Below are positions 24,614-32,790 of a stretch of 43,392 bases of DNA, one piece after another. The translations under genes and the position numbers were made by a program. The notes under the pieces were generated by a model that did not search any database, was not told the origin of the DNA, and worked only from the letters and a program-made list of their open reading frames with translations. Source of the stretch: an uncultured bacterium (lineage in GTDB: Bacteria > Pseudomonadota > Gammaproteobacteria > Burkholderiales > CAIKXV01); the NCBI GenBank assembly GCA_903873475.1, contig CAIQON010000163.1:1-43392 (forward strand), given 5' to 3'. Every line of letters begins with the position of its first letter. The stretch's first letter is position 1.

Positions 24614-25074
24614 CGGGCACGCAGCAGGAAGGTGAGGACGCCCTCGCGGCCGTCGGTATCGCGCACGCTCACCCGGATCGGGTGCAATCCGGCGGGGACT
24701 GCCACCCGCGCCAGCGCGACCTGGTTCCCCGACAAGCCGGCCTTCAGCCGCGCGGTGAGATCCACCGCCGGCTGCTTCAGGTAGGTGACCTTCAGGCTCG
24801 CCGGGTCGATGCGCGAGCCCCCGCGCGGCTCGAACGCCAGCTGCAGCGCGAAGCCGCGCGCGACCACCTCGTCGGGCGTGGCGAGGCGCACGCCCGGTCC
24901 GCGCGAGATGCCACGGGTCGGCGCGGCGGCGGGTGCGTCAGGCAGGCGCGCTTCCTCGTCGGTGATCAGCGCGTCGGCCGCCCATGCCGCAGGGACGATG
25001 GCCACCGACCCAACGGCCAGCAGGGCGCAGGCAGCGAGTCGGCGGCGCAAAGGGTCGGGACGAACGGTATCCAT
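24610..25074 (-). CDS. Small exported protein of unknown function, first gene of the caspase operon
   Basis: 154 residues: basic start (MDTVRPDPLRRRL), hydrophobic signal segment ending AWA/AD, then a beta-rich domain whose end (GLHPIRVSVRDTDGREGVLTFLL) looks like an Ig-like or cadherin-type strand pattern. No family is recognised. A longer start is possible only by running into the hydrolase gene, and the signal peptide fits 25074. The ATG has no clear ribosome-binding site; instead a seven-base-pair hairpin lies 10 bases upstream. It overlaps the zinc-ribbon gene (GTGA). Confidence 0.7.
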   Translation of the reverse strand: MDTVRPDPLRRRLAACALLAVGSVAIVPAAWAADALITDEEARLPDAPAAAPTRGISRGPGVRLATPDEVVARGFALQLAFEPRGGSRIDPASLKVTYLKQPAVDLTARLKAGLSGNQVALARVAVPAGLHPIRVSVRDTDGREGVLTFLLRAR

Positions 25075-25084
25075 GGCGGCTGAG

Positions 25085-25103
25085 GGCCTGATCGAGTCAG
25101 GCC
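25085..25103. promoter_or_regulatory. Perfect inverted repeat before the caspase operon
   Basis: GGCCTGA-TCGAG-TCAGGCC, a perfect seven-base repeat with a five-base loop, 10 bases before the first ATG of the operon where a ribosome-binding site would be expected. It could be an operator or a translation-controlling hairpin. Confidence 0.45.
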
Positions 25104-25127
25104 GAAGACAACGGGAGTCTTGCTTAA

Positions 25128-25148
25128 CGGTTCTTCCCGCCGGTTCTT
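25128..25148. promoter_or_regulatory. Direct repeat upstream of the caspase operon
   Basis: CGGTTCTT occurs twice, at 25128-25135 and 25141-25148, separated by five bases, within the 139-base gap before the operon. Two identical sites 13 bases apart resemble a pair of regulator half-sites; no -35/-10 pair was convincing. Confidence 0.35.
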
Positions 25149-25213
25149 TAGGCCACCGTGCGGCCGTCCCTGGCTGCGGGCCGAGGGCCTTCCACCCGCG
25201 AGGCCCGCCGTGG

Positions 25214-26227
25214 TCAGCGGCCCTGGGTTTGCAGGCCTTCGATGAACGCCGCGATGCGACGACGCATGTCGCTGGTCGTGGCATCGCTGCGGCATACGGC
25301 AAACCGGTTGTAGACGTTCATCGCCTTGCCGCACTCGCCGTCGACCGACGGGGTGTGCGCGCCGCGGTTGGCGGTATCCCACCCATGGGTCTGGTCGGCG
25401 TAGTGGTGCCACTGCGCGGCGCGCGTGAACACCGCCCGATCGCAGGGCTGGATGGGGGTCGCCGTGTCGCGCCCGCCGGTGAACACGATGACCGGCGCGA
25501 CGTATGGTCCCAGCGCGGGTTGCGCCAGGCTGCCATCGGCGACGCAGTTCGGGTAGAGCGCGATGCCACCGCGATACAGCCCGGCTACCTGGCTGCGCAG
25601 GAAAGGCTCGTCGGTGAAAGTGCGCAGCACCGTCCAGCCGCCCTGGCTGTCGCCGTAGAGGAATATCCGCGCCGGGTCGACCGCCGCGGTGTCGCGCAGC
25701 CATCGGGCCGCCGCGATGGCATCGAGTGCCCGCATGTTGGCGCCGAACGCGGTCCAGGTGGCCCAGTTCTCTTCGCGGCCACGGCTCCAGTAGCTGTCGA
25801 GCACCATCACGTTGGCACCGAGCGCATCGCGCAGCCACAGGGCCGTGGCGAAGTTCGTGGGTACCAGCCCGTGCCCGCCGTGCACGACCACGAAGGTGGG
25901 TCGCCCCGCCACGCCGCGCGGATGCGGGTTCCAGCTCGCCAGCAGCCGTCCTGCGCCAGCATAGGCGGGCACCAGCGGTTGCAGGGCAGCGAGCCCGACC
26001 TTGCGCGTGTTGTTGTAGAGCGAGTAGCTGCCCTTGAGCGGCCGCTCCGGGGCACGGTCGACGACGATCGGCGGCTGCGCGAGCGGCACGTCCGCCGCGG
26101 TGAAAGGCGCGGCGCAGCCAGCGACGAACACGGTGACAGCAACTGCCAGCGCAGCCTTGCACAAGGCCCCTGCAGCATGCAGCCGCGGGCCTGGACGCGA
26201 CCGGACGGATGGACGGGTGGATGGCAT
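25214..26227 (-). CDS. Lipoprotein alpha/beta hydrolase (dienelactone-hydrolase/acyl-peptidase-like)
   Basis: 337 residues. A signal peptide with lipobox VAGC places the acylated Cys at 38. The alpha/beta-hydrolase core shows the oxyanion-hole VVVHGGHG (115-120), nucleophile Ser194 in YGDSQGG, Asp254 (TGGRDTATP) and His281 (QTHGWD). CDRAVFTR and the paired late cysteines may form a disulfide in the periplasm. The family cleaves esters, lactones or peptides. It follows the binding-protein gene at 27167-26283 by 55 bases, but may have its own promoter. Confidence 0.87.
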   Translation of the reverse strand: MPSTRPSVRSRPGPRLHAAGALCKAALAVAVTVFVAGCAAPFTAADVPLAQPPIVVDRAPERPLKGSYSLYNNTRKVGLAALQPLVPAYAGAGRLLASWNPHPRGVAGRPTFVVVHGGHGLVPTNFATALWLRDALGANVMVLDSYWSRGREENWATWTAFGANMRALDAIAAARWLRDTAAVDPARIFLYGDSQGGWTVLRTFTDEPFLRSQVAGLYRGGIALYPNCVADGSLAQPALGPYVAPVIVFTGGRDTATPIQPCDRAVFTRAAQWHHYADQTHGWDTANRGAHTPSVDGECGKAMNVYNRFAVCRSDATTSDMRRRIAAFIEGLQTQGR

Positions 26228-26282
26228 GGCGGCGGTCAGGACGGTGCGAGCAGCCCGTCAGGGTATGGCCAAGGATGCATGG

Positions 26283-27167
26283 CTAATCGGGCAGTGCGCC
26301 GAGCCGGTAGGCGGCCAGGTTCATCAGGTCGATCTCTCCGAACGGGCCGAGCCAGCGCTGGTGCACCTCGCCGATGCTGCCATCGCCGAAGATGCGCGCG
26401 ATCTGCCGGTTCACCGCGAGGCGGAAATCCGGATCGTTGCGCGGCAGCGCAATGGCGAAAGGCTCGAACGAAAACTGCCGATCGGACACCACGAGGTTGT
26501 CGCGGTTCTGCGATGCGACTGCGAGCCCGAGCAGCACCGTCCGGTCGGCGGCATAGGCATCGATCTTCGTGGCCGTCAGCGCACGCACGCCATCGGCGTG
26601 GTCCTGTACCGGCACGATCGTCGCCTGCAGCCCGGCCTTGAGCAGCGCGCCACGCACGGCGGACTCGGTCGTGGTGCCGGGTATCACGCCAACCCTCATC
26701 AAACCGCCATCGCCACGGCCTTTCGGGGCGCTGGCCAGTATCAGCATGCTGGCGCCATCGACGAAGATGGCGCTGGAGAAATCCACGCTGCGCATGCGCG
26801 TGAGCGTGACCGAAGTCACACCGCATTCCATGTCCACCCGGCCGTCCGCGACTGCGCTCACCCGGCTGTCGGGCGCGCCCACCCGCGTCCAGCGGATGGA
26901 GATCCCCTCGACACCGAGCTGGCGTGCGAGACCGGCCACGACCCGCGCGCACAGATCGACGGAGTAGCCTGCCGGCTGGCCGCCACTGGCCTCGAACGAG
27001 AACGGTACGGCAGCCTCGCGGTGCCCGATGACGATCTGCCGGGTCGATGCAATTCGCTCGAGCGTCGGCGAGCCTGCGGGCACGCTGAACGATGCGCAGC
27101 CTGCGAGGGACAGGGCGAGGGCCGCAAGCGTCCCGGCCCGGAAAACCTTCGAGAATCGATCAAGCAT
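26283..27167 (-). CDS. ABC-type amino-acid-binding lipoprotein (family 3, GltI-like)
   Basis: 294 residues from the ATG at 27167; lipobox LAGC with Cys24. The periplasmic-binding-protein family-3 fold is evident: LERIASTRQIVIGHREAAVPFSF, GYSVDLCARV, DMECGVTSVTLTRMRSVDFS (the 'G..T.t..R...vdFs' signature) and VGVIPGTTTESAV. This is closest in style to glutamate/aspartate-binding GltI. No permease or ATPase gene is adjacent, so it is an orphan binding protein. The ribosome-binding site is weak. Confidence 0.85.
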   Translation of the reverse strand: MLDRFSKVFRAGTLAALALSLAGCASFSVPAGSPTLERIASTRQIVIGHREAAVPFSFEASGGQPAGYSVDLCARVVAGLARQLGVEGISIRWTRVGAPDSRVSAVADGRVDMECGVTSVTLTRMRSVDFSSAIFVDGASMLILASAPKGRGDGGLMRVGVIPGTTTESAVRGALLKAGLQATIVPVQDHADGVRALTATKIDAYAADRTVLLGLAVASQNRDNLVVSDRQFSFEPFAIALPRNDPDFRLAVNRQIARIFGDGSIGEVHQRWLGPFGEIDLMNLAAYRLGALPD

Positions 27168-27237
27168 GTGTGGGAAAGCATCCGTCGACGAGGTGCGAAC
27201 GGTACACGTTTCCGGCCGGTCCGTTCGGATCGCCAGC

Positions 27238-28509
27238 CTACATCGTCGGACTCTTGAACGCCCCGCCCAGTGCCACCAGCCCCCAAGGCGTGAGCTGCAT
27301 GTCGGTGCTGAACACCACGTGCCCGGCCGAGGCATGCGCGTCGCGGAACATCCGCTGCAGCGGGCTCTTGTCGTAGATGGCGCTCGCGCCGGCCATCTCC
27401 TGCAGGATGTCGACCGCCTCGTTGGCGATCTTCATCGCCATCGCGGTGTTGCGCCGGTAGCGCAGCTTGGTCTCGAGGTCGAAGCTGCCGCCGGCCTTGT
27501 AGTGCGCCCAGCCTTCGTGGCAGTCGCCCTTCAGCCAGGCGTGCGCCGCGTCGATCTTCGCGCCGGCCATGCCGACGCGCAGTTGCACGGTGGCGAAGTC
27601 GCGCATCGACGCGCCGGTGTAGCTGGTCGCGCGCGACTTCACCGAGGCGGTGGTCTCGTCGAGCATCGCGCGTGCATTGCCGATCATGGCGCCGGCAATG
27701 GCGTTGCCGCCGAGCGCGGCGTTGGGCACGCGGAACATCGGGTTGGCATGCACCTTGAAGCCCGGGAAGCTGTGGCCGGGCTTCGACACCTGCATCGACA
27801 GCACGCGGTGCTGCGGCACGAAAACATCCTGGCAGCGTACGGTGCGGCTGCCGGTGCCGCGCATGCCCAGCGTCTGCCAGTCGTCGACGATCTCGTAGTC
27901 TTCGCGCGGCACCAGGTTCATGCACCAGTCGACCGGCTTGCCGTCGGCGTCCTTCACCACGCAGGCGAGCATGTTCCACGAGGACACGTCGACCCCGGAC
28001 GAGAACCCCCACTGGCCCGACAGCAGCAGGCCACCGTCGACCCGCGTGCCCTGCCCCTGCACGTAGGCAATGCCCGAGGCGATCAGCGCATCGGGATCGT
28101 CCCCCCAGATTTCTTCCTGGGCCTGCGGATCCCACTGCACGAGCTGGCGATGATGCGAGGCGAGGTTGGCGAATACCCAGGCGGTGGACGCACAGCCCTG
28201 GCCGAGCTTCTCGGGAATCTCGTAGAAAGCCGGGAAGTCGAGCTCCATGCCGCCCCAGGCCTTCGGCTGCTGCGAGCGCAGCAGGCCGCTATCGTGCAGC
28301 GCGGCCAGCACGGTGTCGGTGAGCCGGGTCGCGGCCTCCGTGGCCGGCGCCTCGGCGCGAAGCAGGGGGATGAGGTCGGCGGCGCGCTGCAGGGCCTCGG
28401 CATAGGAGACACCGGAAAAATCCTTGCCGGTGCCGGCAGGAAGCGGGTGGGACGTTGCAGCGGCGGCAGCCGGTTCAACCGCCAGGGCCAGCGGGGCTCG
28501 CGCATTCAT
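27238..28509 (-). CDS. Acyl-CoA-dehydrogenase-fold flavin-dependent monooxygenase
   Basis: 423 residues from the ATG at 28509, with AAGGAT nine bases upstream; a longer start at 28572 adds only low-complexity sequence. The three-domain acyl-CoA dehydrogenase fold is present, but details match the HsaA/HpaH/DszC-type oxygenase component of two-component flavin monooxygenases: ALHDSGLLRSQQPKAWGG, GCASTAWVFANLASHHRQL, LLLSGQWGFSSGVD and WQTLGMRGTGSRTV. Such enzymes hydroxylate aromatic or other substrates with reduced flavin from a separate reductase; no reductase is nearby. It has a promoter at 28551-28579 and follows the muconate-cycloisomerase-type gene. Confidence 0.83.
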   Translation of the reverse strand: MNARAPLALAVEPAAAAATSHPLPAGTGKDFSGVSYAEALQRAADLIPLLRAEAPATEAATRLTDTVLAALHDSGLLRSQQPKAWGGMELDFPAFYEIPEKLGQGCASTAWVFANLASHHRQLVQWDPQAQEEIWGDDPDALIASGIAYVQGQGTRVDGGLLLSGQWGFSSGVDVSSWNMLACVVKDADGKPVDWCMNLVPREDYEIVDDWQTLGMRGTGSRTVRCQDVFVPQHRVLSMQVSKPGHSFPGFKVHANPMFRVPNAALGGNAIAGAMIGNARAMLDETTASVKSRATSYTGASMRDFATVQLRVGMAGAKIDAAHAWLKGDCHEGWAHYKAGGSFDLETKLRYRRNTAMAMKIANEAVDILQEMAGASAIYDKSPLQRMFRDAHASAGHVVFSTDMQLTPWGLVALGGAFKSPTM

Positions 28510-28550
28510 CGCGGATCCTTGTTGCGGGGGCCGTGAGGGCCGATGCACCG

Positions 28551-28579
28551 ACGTTAGGGCCGGGCGGCTCAATTGTCAA
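28551..28579 (-). promoter_or_regulatory. Promoter of the monooxygenase, with an overlapping inverted repeat
   Basis: Perfect TTGACA (28574-28579), 17-base spacer and TAACGT (28551-28556) on the minus strand. The -35 lies within TTGT-CAAT-ACAA (28573-28584), a perfect inverted repeat of the kind bound by GntR-family regulators. Confidence 0.45.
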
Positions 28580-28607
28580 TACAAATGCCGTAGCGGCGCA
28601 CGGTATT

Positions 28608-29726
28608 CTAGACGGCGATTCGGAAGTGCTCGACCGCCGTCTCGTCCACGTCCACGCCCAAGCCATCGCCCATCGGCACCGGGATGCTGCCGTCGACCGG
28701 GCGCAGCGGCGCGCGAACGATGTCTTTGGCGAGGTACTGGCTGCTCGGCGTGATGCCCCAGTCGAGGTTGGGCACGGTGTAGCCGAGGTGCACCAGTGCG
28801 GCGGTGCCGATGCTCGACTCGCCCGCCTTGCAGGCAAGGTTGATCTTCAGCCCGAGTTGCCCGGACACGATCGCCGCACGCATCAGCCCGGCGATACCGC
28901 CGAGCTTGATCGTCTTCAGGTTCACGCCCGATATCGCGCCGGCACGCTGCCAGGCGATTATGTGGTCGATGTCGTGCGCAGACTCGTCCGCACAGGTGGG
29001 CGTACTGCCTGCCTGCGCGACCTTGATCATGCCTTCGAGGTCGTGGTCGGGCAGCGGCTGCTCGAAGAACAGCAGGCCAGCGCTAGCCGCCGCGCATGCA
29101 TAGTCGCAGGCGTCCTGCAGCCCCATGCCGGTGTTGGCATCGGCGCAGAGCATCGCCGCCGGGCCGAGCCGTGCACGCAGTTCGGCCAGCATCGCGATCT
29201 CGTCGACGACCGGCTTCACGCCCGCCTTCACCTTGAACAGGCGGATACCTTCGGCCTGCTTGCGCACCGCCTCGTCGAGGTCTTCGTCGATGGTGGCGTT
29301 GGCCAGCAGGTGCATCACCGGTACGCAGGTGCGCGCAAGGCCACCGAGCAGCGCATGCACCGGCACCTTGTAGTGGCGCCCGAGCAGGTCGTACAGCGCG
29401 ACATTCAGCGCACACTTGGCTGCGCTGTTGCCCGGGATCGCGCGATCGAGGCGCCGCTCGATCGTCGCGCGCTCGATCAGCGGCGCACGCTCGAGCACCG
29501 GCAGGAGCACGCGGTCGGCGACCAGCTTCATGCCAGGCAGCGTCTCACCGGTCATGGTCGGCGCGGCGGACGCCTCGCCCCAGCCGACCAGCCCGCTGTC
29601 GGTCTCCAGCCGCACCACCAGCGACTCTGAATGCGTGAAGCGCTGGCTGCCACCCATCAGCTGCGGACGCGCGAGCGGCAGCGAGACCGGGATCGCCTCG
29701 GCGCGGACGATCACCGGCGCCGTCAT
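28608..29726 (-). CDS. Muconate-cycloisomerase-type enolase-superfamily enzyme
   Basis: 372 residues. The enolase-superfamily barrel shows Lys165-x-Lys167 (FKVKAG), metal ligands Asp196 (CADANTG), Glu222 (FFEQPL) and Asp247 (CADES), and Lys271 (NLKTIKLGG). This is the KxK...K pattern of the muconate-lactonizing/dipeptide-epimerase subgroup rather than mandelate racemase. The capping domain covers residues 1-130. The reaction would be cycloisomerisation, epimerisation or dehydration of a carboxylate. It lies 49 bases after the Bug gene at 29776, and the downstream monooxygenase has its own promoter. Confidence 0.88.
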   Translation of the reverse strand: MTAPVIVRAEAIPVSLPLARPQLMGGSQRFTHSESLVVRLETDSGLVGWGEASAAPTMTGETLPGMKLVADRVLLPVLERAPLIERATIERRLDRAIPGNSAAKCALNVALYDLLGRHYKVPVHALLGGLARTCVPVMHLLANATIDEDLDEAVRKQAEGIRLFKVKAGVKPVVDEIAMLAELRARLGPAAMLCADANTGMGLQDACDYACAAASAGLLFFEQPLPDHDLEGMIKVAQAGSTPTCADESAHDIDHIIAWQRAGAISGVNLKTIKLGGIAGLMRAAIVSGQLGLKINLACKAGESSIGTAALVHLGYTVPNLDWGITPSSQYLAKDIVRAPLRPVDGSIPVPMGDGLGVDVDETAVEHFRIAV

Positions 29727-29775
29727 GAGCGGCCGCCGGCCAGGGTCCGGCGCGAAACGGCCTCCGGCGTCGTGC

Positions 29776-30753
29776 TCACTCCGGCTTCAGCCCGGCCTGC
29801 TTGACCACCGCCGCCCAGCGTTCACTCTCTCGCGCGATCTGCGCGCTGAACTCGGCCGGCGAGTTGCCGATCACTGCTGTCCCGAGGTCGTTGATCTTCT
29901 TTGTGACGTCGGGCAGGGCGAGCGCCTTGACGATCGCACCATGTAACCGGTCGATGATCGGCTTCGACGTGCGCGCCGGTGCCATCACGCCGTACCAGGT
30001 GCCGGCATCGAACGTGCCGAGTCCGGCCTCGGCCAGCGTCGGCACGTCGAGCAGGCTCGGCAGGCGCTGGGGTGCGGCCACTCCGAGCGGACGGATGCGC
30101 TTAGCGTTCACATGCGGGATCGAGGACAGGCCGCTGTCGAAAGCCATCGTGATCTGCCCGGCAACTAGGTCAGCCATGCCGGGCGCTGCACCCTTGTACG
30201 GCACATGGACCAGCTTCGTTCCGGTGACCGACTGGAACAGCTCGCCGGCCAGGTGCGACGAGCTTCCGCGCCCGAACGAGGCGAAGGTGAGCTTGCCGTC
30301 CTGCGCCTTCGCGTAGCCGATCAGTTCCTTCACCGTGCGCGCAGGCACGCTCGGATGCACCGACAGGATGAAGGGCGCGTCGGCAACAATGCTGATCGTC
30401 TCGAAGTCGTTGATCGAATACGGCAGCTTCGCGTAGAGCAGCGGGTTGGTAACGAAGGTGCCGGTAGCCGCGATCAGAAGCGTGTAGCCATCGGGCGGTG
30501 CCTTCGCAGCGATTTCGGTGGCGATGATGTTCGCCGCGCCCGGACGGTTGTCGATGATGAAGGTCTGCCCGAGCGACTTCGACACTTCCTGCATCACGAT
30601 GCGCGAGATCACGTCCGCGCCGCCACCGGGCGAGGACGGGTTGACCACGCGCACCGGGCGGTCCGGGTAGGTCGACGCCGGCTGAGCGGCGACCATGGGC
30701 GGGACGACCACCAGCACCGCGGCCGCGACGCTGCGAAAAGAAAGACCAGCCAT
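29776..30753 (-). CDS. Bug/TctC periplasmic solute-binding protein (6 of 10)
   Basis: 325 residues from the ATG after GGAGGAGGCAGC. The signal peptide ends VAA/QP. Ligand loops are PSSPGGGADVISR and DNRPGAANIIATE (the usual GAGG.iG is changed to GAANIIA); the second lobe has HVPYKGAAPGMADLVAGQ. It diverges from the GntR regulator gene across a 90-base region carrying its promoter and a palindrome, so regulation by that protein is likely. The muconate-cycloisomerase-type gene follows. Confidence 0.92.
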   Translation of the reverse strand: MAGLSFRSVAAAVLVVVPPMVAAQPASTYPDRPVRVVNPSSPGGGADVISRIVMQEVSKSLGQTFIIDNRPGAANIIATEIAAKAPPDGYTLLIAATGTFVTNPLLYAKLPYSINDFETISIVADAPFILSVHPSVPARTVKELIGYAKAQDGKLTFASFGRGSSSHLAGELFQSVTGTKLVHVPYKGAAPGMADLVAGQITMAFDSGLSSIPHVNAKRIRPLGVAAPQRLPSLLDVPTLAEAGLGTFDAGTWYGVMAPARTSKPIIDRLHGAIVKALALPDVTKKINDLGTAVIGNSPAEFSAQIARESERWAAVVKQAGLKPE

Positions 30754-30769
30754 GCTGCCTCCTCCTTGT

Positions 30770-30783
30770 CCAAGTATTCTTGG
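30770..30783. promoter_or_regulatory. Palindrome in the regulator-Bug intergenic region, candidate operator
   Basis: CCAAG-TATT-CTTGG, a perfect five-base inverted repeat in the leader of the Bug gene, 17 bases before its ATG. A palindrome between a GntR-family gene and its divergent neighbour is a natural binding site for that regulator. Confidence 0.4.
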
Positions 30784-30813
30784 CGTCGACCGGTCATCCG
30801 GCATCTGTCCGTG

Positions 30814-30842
30814 ACCGTATCGACGCCCCCCTGAATTGTCAA
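30814..30842 (-). promoter_or_regulatory. Promoter of the Bug gene at 30753
   Basis: TTGACA (30837-30842), 17-base spacer and TACGGT (30814-30819) on the minus strand. The segment TTGACAATT(C/G)AG is shared with the monooxygenase promoter at 28570-28579. The -35 abuts the regulator's ATG at 30844. Confidence 0.4.
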
Positions 30843-30843
30843 G

Positions 30844-31611
30844 ATGATTGCAATGATGCCGTCCGGGAAAACCCTGCCCCGCCACACCCAGATCGCCGAC
30901 CGGCTGCGCGCCGACATCCAGTCCGGCGTCTACGGGCTGGGTGCACGGCTGCCGATCGAAGCGGAACTCGCCACGCTGTTCGACACCAGCCGTCCGACGC
31001 TGCGCCAGGCGCTGGCGACCCTCTCGGCCGAGGGACTGATCGTGCGCCGGCCGCGTACCGGCTCGGTGGTGGTCGCCACCCATGTGCCGGCGGTGTTGTC
31101 GCAGGCGGTCACCTCGGTGGACGAACTGCTCGACTATCCCCGCGACACGCATCGCAAGGTGACTGCCAGCCGCTACGTGAAGGCCGATGCAGGGCTGGCG
31201 CAGCAGCTGCGCTGCCCCGCCGGCAAGGAGTGGTTCCAGATCACCACGCTGCGCTATCCGGGCAGTTCGACCCTGCCGCTGTGCTGGACCGATACCTACG
31301 TACTGCCCAGGTACGCGGGTGTCACGAAGCATCGCCGGCATACCTCGATGCCGGTCTGCGAGCAGATCGTCGAAATGTACGACGAGGTGATCGAGCAGGC
31401 CGACGTCGAGATCTTCGTGATGCGAGTGCCCAGGCGCATGGCGGCCGCGCTCAAGGCGCCGGCGGAATCGCCGGCGATGGTGGTGATGCGCACGTACACC
31501 GGCCGGCATGGCGAGGTGTTCCAGACCACGGTCAGCGTGCACCCGGAGGAGCGCTACCGGTACCGGTTCGAGCTCAAGCGCGAGGCACGGGGAGCCGGGC
31601 CGCGGCGGTAG
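30844..31611 (+). CDS. GntR-family transcriptional regulator, HutC/UTRA type
   Basis: 255 residues. The N-terminal winged helix-turn-helix (10-75) shows TQIADRLRADIQSGVYGLGARLPIEAEL and TSRPTLRQALATLSAEGLIVRR, the GntR signature. The C-terminal UTRA effector domain covers about 95-240 (ITTLRYPG, CWTDTYVLPRYAG, VVMRTYTG). HutC-type members usually repress catabolic genes until a pathway intermediate binds. It is divergent from the Bug/cycloisomerase genes and probably controls them; the neighbouring plus-strand Bug gene could also be a target. Another ATG lies at 30853, but both lead into the same protein. Confidence 0.9.
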   Translation: MIAMMPSGKTLPRHTQIADRLRADIQSGVYGLGARLPIEAELATLFDTSRPTLRQALATLSAEGLIVRRPRTGSVVVATHVPAVLSQAVTSVDELLDYPRDTHRKVTASRYVKADAGLAQQLRCPAGKEWFQITTLRYPGSSTLPLCWTDTYVLPRYAGVTKHRRHTSMPVCEQIVEMYDEVIEQADVEIFVMRVPRRMAAALKAPAESPAMVVMRTYTGRHGEVFQTTVSVHPEERYRYRFELKREARGAGPRR

Positions 31612-31749
31612 GGCGGTCAGCCGGAAGCATCCTTGCGTTCAATCGCAGTCTCGGCTGCCCGTCAGCCATTGCTTCGCACCATCGCTGTCATCGGTGTGTC
31701 ACTCGCGCCCCGCACACTGCCGCGCTTGTCTCTCGAGGAACGGCAGGCC

Positions 31750-32751
31750 ATGACACCATCCAGCGTCAGGCTTCAGGCGCGCACGACCTTGTGCTTCGGC
31801 GCGATCGGCATCCTTTCGGCTTCACTGGCGCTCTCCCCCGCAGCCAGCCTCGCGCAGGCGCCCGATCGACCGATCCGGCTGGTGATCCCGTATCCGACCG
31901 GCGGTGGCACCGACATCACCGCGCGCGCGATCGCCGCCCGCCTGAGCGAGGCGTTGCAGCAACCAGTGATCATCGAGAATCGGCCCGGCGCCACCGGCAT
32001 GGTGGGCGCAGCCTATGTCGCGCGCAGCACGCCCGACGGACAGACGGTTCTGTTCGGCGCTGCCAGCGAGATGGCGATCAACACCAGCCTGTATCGCAAG
32101 ATGGCTTACGACCCTCGGACGGATCTGGAGCCCGTCAGCCTGATCGCGGTGTTCCCGCTGGTGCTGGTGTCCCACCCTGCGACACGTCCGACGCTGGCGA
32201 AGGTGCTCGCCACCGCACGCAGCAACCCGGGCACCATCACCTACGGCTCGATCGGCGCCGGCAGCCCTCAGCATCTCGCGGGGGAACTGTTGTCGGCGAT
32301 GGCCAAGGTGTCGCTGGTGCACGTTCCGTACAAGGGTTCGGGTCCGCTGGTACAGGACGCGATCGGTGGCCATGTACATGTGGCCATCAGCAGCGTACCG
32401 CCGGCGGTGCCACTGGTCGCATCGGGGCGCCTGCAGGCGCTGGCAGTGACCTCCAGCCGCCGCGCGACGGCGTTGCCCGACACGCAGACTGTCGCGGAAC
32501 TGGGGTTCACGGGTTTCGACTTCAGCACCTGGGTGGCCAGCGCCCTTCCGCGTGGCGCGCCGGCCGCGATGGTGACCCGCTTCAACAAGGCGTTCGTGTC
32601 CGCACTGGCCTTCCCCGAGGTACAGTCGACGCTGCTCAAGCAGGGTGCCGAGCCGGTGGGCTCCACGCCCGAACAACTGCGCAGTTTCATCCGCAGCCAG
32701 ATCGAGCGCAGTGACCTCATCGTCTCGCGATCGGGCCTGCAACTGGATTGA
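31750..32751 (+). CDS. Bug/TctC periplasmic solute-binding protein (7 of 10)
   Basis: 333 residues from the ATG preceded by GAGGAA; an earlier ATG at 31633 lacks a signal-peptide pattern. The signal peptide ends SLA/QA. Ligand loops are PYPTGGGTDITAR and ENRPGATGMVGAA; the second lobe has HVPYKGSGPLVQDAIGGH. The gene lies 138 bases after the regulator and 39 bases before the phosphodiesterase-superfamily gene, so the two downstream genes form a likely operon. Confidence 0.92.
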   Translation: MTPSSVRLQARTTLCFGAIGILSASLALSPAASLAQAPDRPIRLVIPYPTGGGTDITARAIAARLSEALQQPVIIENRPGATGMVGAAYVARSTPDGQTVLFGAASEMAINTSLYRKMAYDPRTDLEPVSLIAVFPLVLVSHPATRPTLAKVLATARSNPGTITYGSIGAGSPQHLAGELLSAMAKVSLVHVPYKGSGPLVQDAIGGHVHVAISSVPPAVPLVASGRLQALAVTSSRRATALPDTQTVAELGFTGFDFSTWVASALPRGAPAAMVTRFNKAFVSALAFPEVQSTLLKQGAEPVGSTPEQLRSFIRSQIERSDLIVSRSGLQLD

Positions 32752-32790
32752 TCGGCCTCTGAACGTACCCTTCATGAACGGCGGTGCAGC

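Noticed and set aside
30780-32714. Open frame of 644 codons on the plus strand in another frame of the regulator and Bug genes
   Set aside because: It runs across two genes with definite GntR and Bug signatures in different frames; its product has no family.
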